This document shows, piece after piece, positions 33,597 to 40,325 of a stretch of 64,000 nucleotides of DNA (position 1 is the first letter of the stretch; every line of letters begins with the position of its first letter). Position numbers and translations under genes: made by a program. The stretch covers positions 61,650 to 125,649 of the forward strand of contig NZ_LFLZ01000022.1 in the NCBI RefSeq assembly GCF_001189845.1, read 5' to 3'. The notes beneath the pieces were generated by a model that saw only the letters and a program-made list of their open reading frames with translations, was not told the DNA's origin and made no database searches. The DNA comes from Bradyrhizobium tropiciagri (lineage in GTDB: Bacteria; Pseudomonadota; Alphaproteobacteria; Rhizobiales; Xanthobacteraceae).

Positions 33597-34133
33597 TCAT
33601 CGGGCGGACACGCCGTCTCGCGCGGGCGCGGCCTTGGTATCGCTCTTTGCATCGGTCTTGGTGTCGCCCTTGGCATCGCTTTTGGCGTCGCCGCAGGAAC
33701 AGCCGAGACGGTCGAGCAGACCGCACAGCCGTTCGGCGTCGGCGTCGGACAATTTCGAGCCGACATGCTTGTCGATCGCGGCCGAATAGGCGCTCCACAT
33801 CTTCTTCTGCAGCTCGCGTCCGGCCTCGGTGATCTCGACGAACTGGCCGCGCTTGTCGATCTTGCATTCGCGCCGGGCGGCAAGCCCCTCGTCGACCAGC
33901 TTGTCGATCAGCCGCGAGGTCGAATATTGCGGGATCAGCATCTGGCGCTCGAGCTCGACGGGGCGCAGCTCGCCGGACGGTGCGCGCGACAGCTCGAGCA
34001 AGGCGTCATACCAGGCGAGCGGCGGAAAGCCGGCCTTCTTCAGATCCTGCTCGACGCAGTCCAGCACCCGGCTCGGCACCCGCATCAGGCGGATCCAGGC
34101 GGCCGTCGCCTCGCTCGATAGCTTGCGTTTCAT
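33597..34133 (-). CDS. MarR-family regulator with a repetitive Lys/Asp tail
   Basis: A 178-residue regulator. Residues about 10-140 form a MarR winged-helix domain (PPLAWYDALLELSRAPSGELRPVELERQMLIPQYSTSRLIDKLVDEGLAARRECKIDKRGQFVEITEAGRELQKKMW). A CSCGD Cys pair at about 144-148 is followed by a low-complexity tail of near-repeats, DAKSDAKGDTKTDAKSDTK. The tail is not part of the family and may be disordered. It is divergent from the GST gene, with two ATGCA-NN-TGCAT sites in the gap. The Cys pair could make it redox-responsive. Confidence 0.87.
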   Translation of the reverse strand: MKRKLSSEATAAWIRLMRVPSRVLDCVEQDLKKAGFPPLAWYDALLELSRAPSGELRPVELERQMLIPQYSTSRLIDKLVDEGLAARRECKIDKRGQFVEITEAGRELQKKMWSAYSAAIDKHVGSKLSDADAERLCGLLDRLGCSCGDAKSDAKGDTKTDAKSDTKAAPARDGVSAR

Positions 34134-34175
34134 CGTCTAGTCCATAAGGTCCCGGCACCGACTGTACCGCACTGA

Positions 34176-34187
34176 ATGCATCTGCAT
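34176..34187. promoter_or_regulatory. Palindrome ATGCATCTGCAT, probable MarR site 1
   Basis: ATGCA-TC-TGCAT has perfect 5-bp arms and is identical in form to the site at 34204-34215, 28 bp away centre to centre. Both flank a TTGACT -35-like element at 34193-34198 in the marR/GST divergent promoter. Confidence 0.6.
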
Positions 34188-34203
34188 CAATCTTGACTAT
34201 TCC

Positions 34204-34215
34204 ATGCAGGTGCAT
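34204..34215. promoter_or_regulatory. Palindrome ATGCAGGTGCAT, probable MarR site 2
   Basis: Second copy of ATGCA-NN-TGCAT. It falls between the -35-like TTGACT (34193) and the expected -10 region of the GST promoter, where binding would block polymerase. Confidence 0.6.
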
Positions 34216-34263
34216 GTAGGCAATCCCTCTCCGGACGCCAAGAACAAGGGAAGGAATACCCCC

Positions 34264-34881
34264 ATGAAGCTTTATTACTCCCCTGGTGCCTGCTCCCTCT
34301 CCCCCCACATCGCCCTGCTCGAGGCCGGCCTGCCCTACGACCTGGTCAAGGTCGATCTGCGCGCCAAGAAACTCGAAAACGGTGACGACTTCCTGCACGT
34401 GAACCCCAAAGGCCAGGTACCCGCGCTGGCGCTGGATACCGGCGAGATGGTCACCGAAGGGCCGATCATCATCCAGATGATCGCCGACAAGGTCGCCGAC
34501 AAGAAGCTGGCGCCCGCGAGGGACTCCAACGAGCGCTACAAGCTGCTCGAATGGCTGAACTACATCACGACCGAACTGCACAAGAATCTCGGCCCGATGT
34601 TCTCGCCGGTGCTCGCCGACGACGCCAAGGCGTTCTTCAAGGACCGCGCCATGGGCAAGTTCAAATATGTCGACAGCCAGCTCGCCGGACGCGAGTACCT
34701 GATGGGCAACCAGTTCACGGTCGCCGACGGCTACCTCTTCACCATGATGATGTGGGCGCAAGACCGGCTCGGCTTCGACTTCTCCGGCCTGCCGAACGTG
34801 ACGGCCTACAAGGCCCGCGTCGCAGCGCGCCCGAAGGTGCAGGAAGCGATGCAGAAGGAAGGCCTGCTGAAGGCGGCCTGA
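34264..34881 (+). CDS. Beta-class glutathione S-transferase
   Basis: A 205-residue GST. The thioredoxin-like N-domain starts MKLYYSPGACSLSPHIAL with Cys10 in the position of the beta-class catalytic Cys. It continues NPKGQVPALALDTGEMVTEGPIIIQMIAD, with the cis-Pro and the gamma-Glu-binding E-G/P turn. The C-terminal domain has QFTVADGYLFTMMMWAQDRLGFD. Beta-class GSTs hold glutathione through Cys10 and are involved in detoxification and redox defence. The ATG at 34264 follows AAGGGAAGGAA. It is divergent from the MarR gene and its transcript ends at the hairpin at 34907. Confidence 0.95.
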   Translation: MKLYYSPGACSLSPHIALLEAGLPYDLVKVDLRAKKLENGDDFLHVNPKGQVPALALDTGEMVTEGPIIIQMIADKVADKKLAPARDSNERYKLLEWLNYITTELHKNLGPMFSPVLADDAKAFFKDRAMGKFKYVDSQLAGREYLMGNQFTVADGYLFTMMMWAQDRLGFDFSGLPNVTAYKARVAARPKVQEAMQKEGLLKAA

Positions 34882-34906
34882 GCTTTCGAACCTGCTGGAT
34901 GAGACG

Positions 34907-34936
34907 AAAAGGGCCGGATCGAGATCCGGCCCTTTT
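34907..34936 (+). terminator. Factor-independent terminator after the GST gene
   Basis: AAAAGGGCCGGAT and ATCCGGCCCTTTT form a perfect 13-bp stem with a 4-base loop, ending in a T-run (and with an A-run on the other side, so it can work in both directions). It begins 26 bp after the GST stop. Confidence 0.85.
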
Positions 34937-35098
34937 GCGCGCACGGCCGGCGGCGAGGTCACCTCCAATTTTCAGCAGTTTGTCATCTTCCGCGTAAGCG
35001 TGCTTTCGCCATGTCGCGAACACCGCGCCCGGGTCCGGCAACTATTCCCTCGATCGGGCGTAGCCGGATTGCTGCCTCACCCGGCGGGAGATGCGCCA

Positions 35099-36172
35099 AT
35101 GAGTAGCTCTCTATCCAGCAACGCTGCCGACCGGATGGTCGAGGTCCTGGCGGGCTCGACGGCGCTGCTGGCAAATCCCACCGGCGGACTGACCGACCTT
35201 CCGCTTTCGGTGACATCGGTTTTGCCTGACGACAGTTCGGCCGATACGGCGGCCGCCCAGCCGGCCCACGGCCTGGTCGACCCGTTGCCGGGGACGAATG
35301 CGCTGGAAAACACGACATCCCTGCTCGGCGACGGCACCGCCGCGGCGACCGCTTCCGACCTGCCGTTGGTCGGGAGCTTGCTGAACACGAGCGACCTGCC
35401 TGTCGTCGGTAGTGTGCTGAACGCGGCAATGCCCGTGGAATCGGATACGACGGCGCTCGCGCCATCAGGCGGAACGCTGCATCCGGTGCTGGATACCGCC
35501 AATACCGCAGCCCAGGGCACGGTCCATTCCTCAGCCGACATCCTGTCCCAGGCAACCGCCCTGCCTGATGTGCTTCATGGCGTGACAAATCTCGGCCAGG
35601 CGATCGACCTCGGCAGCATCACCACGATCGGGACCGGCGGCGGCCATACCAATCTGGTCGCCGACGTTCTTGAGGTGCCGGGACAGCTCCTTGCCGGCAA
35701 TCTCGGCGAGACGATCGCGCATCTCGGCGCCGATATCACCGGCGTCGTCCATGCCGTCTCAGGGCTGGCAGACACACTCGTCTCCGACGTCAGCGGTCTG
35801 CTGAGCCCGGTCACTGGGTTGGTCGGCCAGCTTAGCCACGGCCTCCTCGATAACGGGCTGCTCAATCTTGGCGGCGACATCAGCGCGATCGAAACGGGCC
35901 AGAACGGCCCGCATCTGCTCGATCTCGGCGCCCTCACCGGCACGCACGGCCTCAACATTCCGAATCTCGGCGGCGTCGGCGCGGATGGACTGGCCGGCAA
36001 TCTGCTCGGCAGCCTGAACCTCAGTCTCCTCGGCGACAGCAGCGCCTCCGGACACGCCGCGAGCGCGCCGGTCTCCGCGCCGGTCGATCTCGGCGCGGTC
36101 GGGCATGATCTGCTCTCGCCGCTCACACATGGTCACGGCATCCTCGATGCGCACGGCACCCACATCCTCTGA
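35099..36172 (+). CDS. Low-complexity acidic Gly/Leu-rich protein, candidate type I secretion substrate
   Basis: A 357-residue protein that I do not recognise. Composition is extreme: no Lys, Cys, Phe, Tyr or Trp, and one Arg (residue 12). It is rich in Leu, Gly, Asp, Ala, Thr, Ser and Val with scattered His. Short near-repeats occur (DLPLVGSLLN and DLPVVGSVLN at about 87-107; GLLDNGLLNLGGD, NLLGSLNLSLLGD later). There is no signal peptide and no clear GGxGxD RTX motif. It ends THGHGILDAHGTHIL. A PrtD-like ABC exporter and PrtE-like adaptor follow 98 bp downstream on the same strand, so C-terminal type I export is a reasonable inference. ATG at 35099 follows GGCGGGAG. Confidence 0.8.
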   Translation: MSSSLSSNAADRMVEVLAGSTALLANPTGGLTDLPLSVTSVLPDDSSADTAAAQPAHGLVDPLPGTNALENTTSLLGDGTAAATASDLPLVGSLLNTSDLPVVGSVLNAAMPVESDTTALAPSGGTLHPVLDTANTAAQGTVHSSADILSQATALPDVLHGVTNLGQAIDLGSITTIGTGGGHTNLVADVLEVPGQLLAGNLGETIAHLGADITGVVHAVSGLADTLVSDVSGLLSPVTGLVGQLSHGLLDNGLLNLGGDISAIETGQNGPHLLDLGALTGTHGLNIPNLGGVGADGLAGNLLGSLNLSLLGDSSASGHAASAPVSAPVDLGAVGHDLLSPLTHGHGILDAHGTHIL

Positions 36173-36270
36173 AATTGCCGCCAATCCGCGGAGGCGCGGG
36201 ATCGCCGCGCTTCCGCAGCTCCCTCTCCATGTCCATTGGGCATCACAGGCTTGAACATCCGCGGGGCGCG

Positions 36271-38061
36271 ATGATCGGTCAGGGCAAACGTTTCTCCTTA
36301 CTGCCGGTTGAAATCCGGGACGCAGTCACGGCCGTGCGCGGCGCACTGGTCGCCGTGGCGATGGCGAGCGGCCTCGTCAATCTGCTGATGCTGGTCGGAC
36401 CGGTGTTCATGCTGCAGACCTATGACCGCGTGCTGCCGAGCCGCAGCATCGCAACCCTGGTCGGCCTGCTCGTGATCGCCTTGGTGCTACTCGTCGTGCA
36501 GGCGGGCGTCGACGTGCTGCGCAGCCGGCTCTTGGCACGCATTGCCGAGATCTTCGACGAGACCATTCGCGGCGCGGTGTTCGACAGCGTGCAGCATGCT
36601 TCCCTCAGCCGCCCGAACGGCGATGGCCTGCAGATCATGCGCGATCTCGACACCATCAGGGGCTTCATCGCCGGCAGCGGTCTGGTCGCGATCTTCGACC
36701 TGCCATGGACCCCGCTCTACATCATGGTCTGCACGCTGTTTCATCCGCTGATGGGCCTTGCGGTGGCCGGCGGCGCGGTCGCGCTGGCGCTGATCACGGT
36801 CGCGGCCGAGCTGTTCACGCGCGCGCCGACGCGCTCGCTCGTGGCGCTGGCCTCGTCGCGGCGGCAGATGGCGGAGACCGCGTTCCACCACGCGCCGGTC
36901 GTGCACGCGCTCGGCATGCAACAGCGAATGTCCGAGCTGTGGTCGGACCGCACCCAGGCCTACCTCAACGCGCAGCGCGTGACCTCCGACCTGACCGGCA
37001 CGTTCGGCAGCGCCTCGCGCTTCCTGCGCATGATCCTGCAATCCAGCGTGCTGGCGCTCGGCGCCTGGCTCGTGATCAACCAGCAGGCCACCGCCGGCGT
37101 GATGCTGGCCGCGACCATTCTCTCGATCCGCGCGCTGGCGCCGATCGAGCTTGCGATCGCCAATTGGCGCAGCTTCATCGCGGTCCGCGCCAGCGTCGGC
37201 CGGCTTGCCGAAGCCCTGACGGCGGTGCCATCGCGGTCGGCGTTCACGCCTTTGCCCGCGCCGAAGAACGAGGTTCGCGTCACCTCGATCAGCCTGACCG
37301 CGCCGGCCAGCGACGCCGTGGTGCTGCACGAGGTGAGCTTCGCGCTGCGCGCCGGCAACGCGGTCGCGGTGGTCGGCCCCAGCGGCTCCGGCAAGTCGAC
37401 CCTGGCGCGCGCGCTGGTCGGCATCGGCGCGCCGGTGCGCGGCGTGATCCGGATCGACGGTGCGACGCTCGCGCAATGGGATCCGCTCGCGCTGGGCCCG
37501 TCGATCGGCTACCTGCCGCAGGACGTCGCATTGTTCCGCGGCACTGTGGCCGAGAACATCTCTCGCTTTGCCGCAGCCCCTGACGCCATCAAATTGCTCG
37601 CCGCCGCGCGCGAGGCCGGCGTGCACGAGTTGATCCTGCGGTTGCCTGACGGCTATGAGACCGAGGTCGGCGACGGCGGCCTGATGCTGTCGGGCGGCCA
37701 GCGGCAGCGCATTGCGCTGGCCCGCGCGCTCTATGGCGATCCGTTCCTGGTGGTGCTCGACGAGCCGAACTCGAATCTGGATTCCGAGGGTGAGCGCGCC
37801 CTGATCCACGCCATCGCACGGGTCCGCGCCCGCGGCGGCATCGTGGTGGTGATCGCGCACCGGCCGGCGGTGCTACAGGCGGTCGATCACATGCTGGTGC
37901 TGAACGAGGGACGCATGCAGGCGTTCGGCACGACAGCGGCGGTGCTGCCATTGCTGGTGCCGAAGGCCACGCAGCCCGCACCGGCTGCGGCCGCCGAGCC
38001 AGAACCAGCGCCATCGCGCCGCAAGCGCAAGAAGGACGCGGAGCCACGGCAAAATGCCTAG
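36271..38061 (+). CDS. PrtD/PrsD-type type I secretion ABC transporter
   Basis: A 596-residue inner-membrane ABC exporter. The membrane part begins AVRGALVAVAMASGLVNLLMLVGPVFMLQTYDRVLPSRSIATLVGL, the hallmark of the PrtD/PrsD group, and has six helices to about residue 290. The ATPase domain has Walker A GPSGSGKST, signature LSGGQRQRIALARAL and Walker B FLVVLDEPNSNLD, then AHRP as the switch His. It lacks the N-terminal peptidase of bacteriocin exporters. A Lys/Arg-rich tail ends the protein. An ATG at 36229 is an alternative start. Its stop overlaps the adaptor gene by 8 bases. Confidence 0.93.
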   Translation: MIGQGKRFSLLPVEIRDAVTAVRGALVAVAMASGLVNLLMLVGPVFMLQTYDRVLPSRSIATLVGLLVIALVLLVVQAGVDVLRSRLLARIAEIFDETIRGAVFDSVQHASLSRPNGDGLQIMRDLDTIRGFIAGSGLVAIFDLPWTPLYIMVCTLFHPLMGLAVAGGAVALALITVAAELFTRAPTRSLVALASSRRQMAETAFHHAPVVHALGMQQRMSELWSDRTQAYLNAQRVTSDLTGTFGSASRFLRMILQSSVLALGAWLVINQQATAGVMLAATILSIRALAPIELAIANWRSFIAVRASVGRLAEALTAVPSRSAFTPLPAPKNEVRVTSISLTAPASDAVVLHEVSFALRAGNAVAVVGPSGSGKSTLARALVGIGAPVRGVIRIDGATLAQWDPLALGPSIGYLPQDVALFRGTVAENISRFAAAPDAIKLLAAAREAGVHELILRLPDGYETEVGDGGLMLSGGQRQRIALARALYGDPFLVVLDEPNSNLDSEGERALIHAIARVRARGGIVVVIAHRPAVLQAVDHMLVLNEGRMQAFGTTAAVLPLLVPKATQPAPAAAAEPEPAPSRRKRKKDAEPRQNA

Positions 38062-39346
38062 CGCCCGGCAATCGGTCCATCATCACATCCTCGCGGTCGC
38101 AATGGCCGCAGCGATCCTCGTCGCCAGCATCGGCATCATGGGCGCGGCCACCAAGATGTCGGGCGCGATCATCTCGCAGGGTTCGCTGGTGGTCGAGTCC
38201 AGCGTCAAGAAGGTGCAGCACCCCTCCGGCGGTGTCGCCAAGAAGCTCTTGGTCGAGGACGGCGCCCGCGTCGCCAGGGACGATCTGTTGATCCTGATGG
38301 ACGAGACCGTGGCGCAAGCCAATCTCACCGCAGTGACCAAGAGCCTGTGGGAGCTCGAGGCGCGCCGCGCGCGGCTGCAGGCCGAGCGTGACGGCGAGGC
38401 CGAGATCGCATTTCCCGACAGCGTGGCAACGCTCAGCGATCCCGCGGCGCAGGCCGTCGTCTCGGGCGAGCAACGGTTCTTCCAGCTGCGCAAGGACGCC
38501 AATGAGGGCCAGAAGCAGCAGTTGCAGGAGCAGATCGCGCAGCTCAGGGAGCAGATCGGCGGCATGCAGGACCAGCTGAGCGCCAAGAAGCAGGAAGCCG
38601 ATCTGATCGCCAACGAACTGACCGGCGTGCAGCAGCTTTGGGAGCAGCGCCTGGTTTCGCTGTCGCGCCTCTCCACGCTGCAGCGCGATTCCGCGCGGCT
38701 GCTCGGCGAGCGCGGCCAGCTCACCGCGTCGATCGCGCAGGCCAAGGGCAAGATCTCGGAAACCGAGCTGAAGATCCTGCAGGTCGACCAGGATTTCCGC
38801 TCTGGCGTTGCCAAGGAGCTCGCCGATGTCAGAGCCAAATATGCCGATGCGATCGAGAAGCAGGTCACCGCAAAGGATCAGACCGAGAAGCTCGAGATCC
38901 GCGCGCCGCAGGCCGGCGTCGTGCACGACCTCACCATTCACACCCAGGGCGGCGTGATCGCGGCCGGCGAAACCATCATGACCATCGTGCCCGACCAGGA
39001 CAATCTGATCGTCGAAACTCATGTTGCGCCGCAGGATATCGATCAGGTCAAGCTCGGCGCATCGGCGGTGCTGCGCTTCACCAATTTCAACCAGCGCACC
39101 ACGCCGGAGATCGAGGGCGAGGTCAGCCGGATCGGCGCGGACGTGTCGCGGGACGACAAGACGGCCCCGAGCTATTTCCTTGTCCGCATTGCGATTCCAC
39201 CACCTGAGCTGAACAAGCTCGCGACCGCGCATCTGCTGCCGGGCATGCCGGTCGAGGTGTTCATCCCGACCAGCGAGCGCACGGTGCTGTCCTATCTGAT
39301 GAAGCCGCTGGCGGACCAGGTGCACCGCGCCTTCAGGGAGAAATGA
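38054..39346 (+). CDS. PrtE/PrsE-type type I secretion adaptor
   Basis: A 430-residue HlyD-family adaptor. One helix at about 10-33 is followed by GAIISQGSLVVESSVKKVQHPSGGVAKKLLVEDGARVARDDLLILMDET, typical of PrtE/PrsE. A long coiled-coil hairpin (about 140-290, Gln/Glu/Lys-rich) comes next. The C-terminal part has LEIRAPQAGVVHDLTIHTQGGVIAAGETIMTIVPDQDNLIVE and the conserved end IPTSERTVLSYLMKPLADQVHRAFREK. It joins the ABC exporter to a TolC-like channel that is not encoded nearby. It overlaps the ABC gene by 8 bases, so the two are translated together. Confidence 0.94.
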   Translation: MPSARQSVHHHILAVAMAAAILVASIGIMGAATKMSGAIISQGSLVVESSVKKVQHPSGGVAKKLLVEDGARVARDDLLILMDETVAQANLTAVTKSLWELEARRARLQAERDGEAEIAFPDSVATLSDPAAQAVVSGEQRFFQLRKDANEGQKQQLQEQIAQLREQIGGMQDQLSAKKQEADLIANELTGVQQLWEQRLVSLSRLSTLQRDSARLLGERGQLTASIAQAKGKISETELKILQVDQDFRSGVAKELADVRAKYADAIEKQVTAKDQTEKLEIRAPQAGVVHDLTIHTQGGVIAAGETIMTIVPDQDNLIVETHVAPQDIDQVKLGASAVLRFTNFNQRTTPEIEGEVSRIGADVSRDDKTAPSYFLVRIAIPPPELNKLATAHLLPGMPVEVFIPTSERTVLSYLMKPLADQVHRAFREK

Positions 39347-39516
39347 GCGGTGCAAACTTTCGACGCGCGGTGGAACAAATCAAATTTAATCCGCATTCTA
39401 CCGGTTAAGACTAAGTCGGCGTACTTCCGGCTGAGGGCGTTGCCGTCCTTGTTCGTGCGATCCAACTGACCGACTATGACCTGCGGCGCGCCCTCCGCTC
39501 CAACTGGTCTGAAAAT

Positions 39517-39825
39517 GTGACGATCGTCTCCACGCTTTTATTGACCAGCACGCTCGTCGGGCTGGCAACCAGTTTGTACTTTCGGGTTTGGACATTGATG
39601 CTGGTGTCGCCGCTGATCGCGGTGCTCGCGGCAATCGTGCTCCAGTCCGATGGCTATGCATTTGCCACCGGCGCCCCGATCGTCGTCGCCTGCCTCGCAT
39701 TCAACCAGATCGCCTATCTCGCCGGCGCCTTGCTGTCGCCGGACAATGACGGCTCAGTGGCGGAAGAAATCGACGGCGTTCCACGCCGCGGCCGCGAGCA
39801 CAAGATCCACGGCCAGAACGAGTAG
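39517..39825 (+). CDS. Small membrane protein of unknown function
   Basis: A possible 102-residue protein with three hydrophobic segments (MTIVSTLLLTSTLVGLATSLYF, LMLVSPLIAVLAAIVLQSDGYAF, IVVACLAFNQIAYLAGALL). The start is a GTG; no better start lies upstream before a stop. Its last 72 bases overlap, on the other strand, the end of the small gene at 39754-39951. It follows the type I secretion genes by 170 bp but I see no functional link. Confidence 0.55.
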   Translation: MTIVSTLLLTSTLVGLATSLYFRVWTLMLVSPLIAVLAAIVLQSDGYAFATGAPIVVACLAFNQIAYLAGALLSPDNDGSVAEEIDGVPRRGREHKIHGQNE

Positions 39826-39951
39826 CGCCAGTCCGGTCCACGACGGACCCTTGCCGCGCAAGCGCAGCGGATTCAGGCGTCGCGGCGGCGAGAGCGAGAA
39901 AGAACGCTTGCCCGCAGTTTCGGCAGCCCCATCCTTGAGCACAACACGCAT
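39754..39951 (-). CDS. Possible small single-helix membrane protein
   Basis: A 65-residue open frame with a basic N-terminal half (SFSLSPPRRLNPLRLRGKGPS) and one C-terminal hydrophobic helix (WTGLALLVLAVDLVLAAAAWNAVDFFRH). The charge distribution is that of a real inner-membrane protein. It converges on and overlaps the gene at 39517-39825. With no conserved domain visible, this is a modest call. Confidence 0.4.
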   Translation of the reverse strand: MRVVLKDGAAETAGKRSFSLSPPRRLNPLRLRGKGPSWTGLALLVLAVDLVLAAAAWNAVDFFRH

Positions 39952-40114
39952 TGCACGACACCCCAGCCTGATCGTCGCCTTGCTGATCTCCTAGACGATC
40001 AACCAGCAAGAGTGATGCCAGCAGCATGGTGCCAGTTGGGAACAAGCGTGGCGGGACTTTGACCGCCATGACCGTCACGCAACAGGATCAAGTCGGATCG
40101 ATGACCGGAGCCGC

Positions 40115-40320
40115 TTCACCTCGCCACGCGGGCGGGGAGAGGCATAGGCCGCCTTTGGCGGCCGTTCTCAAGAACGCCGAAGCAGAGCTTCGGCTATGAC
40201 GCATCGTCAGATGCGTTCCGGGTTAGGGGGAGTCTCCGCGAACACAGCTATCACCGAATATGCGGAGACGGCCCCTCACCCCAACCCTCTCCCCGTAAGA
40301 ACGGGGAGAGGGAGTGGAGA
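40115..40320. repeat. Compound hairpin repeat, family D, copy 2
   Basis: Starts TCACCTCGCCACGCGGGCGGGGAGAGG and ends in CCCTCACCCCAACCCTCTCC plus the hairpin CTCTCCCCGTAAGAACGGGGAGAG. Between them are inner hairpins such as GGCCGCCTTTGGCGGCC and GCATCGTCAGATGC. It fills the gap before the convergent fad genes, and I see no gene between 39952 and 40325. Confidence 0.65.
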
Positions 40321-40325
40321 GGCGC

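Noticed and set aside
37589..39355. Open frame of 588 codons on the minus strand
   Set aside because: Antisense to the type I secretion genes; shadow composition.
39347..39516. RNA gene or attachment site after the type I secretion operon
   Set aside because: The stretch is AT-richer but shows no cloverleaf, strong hairpin or duplicated core.
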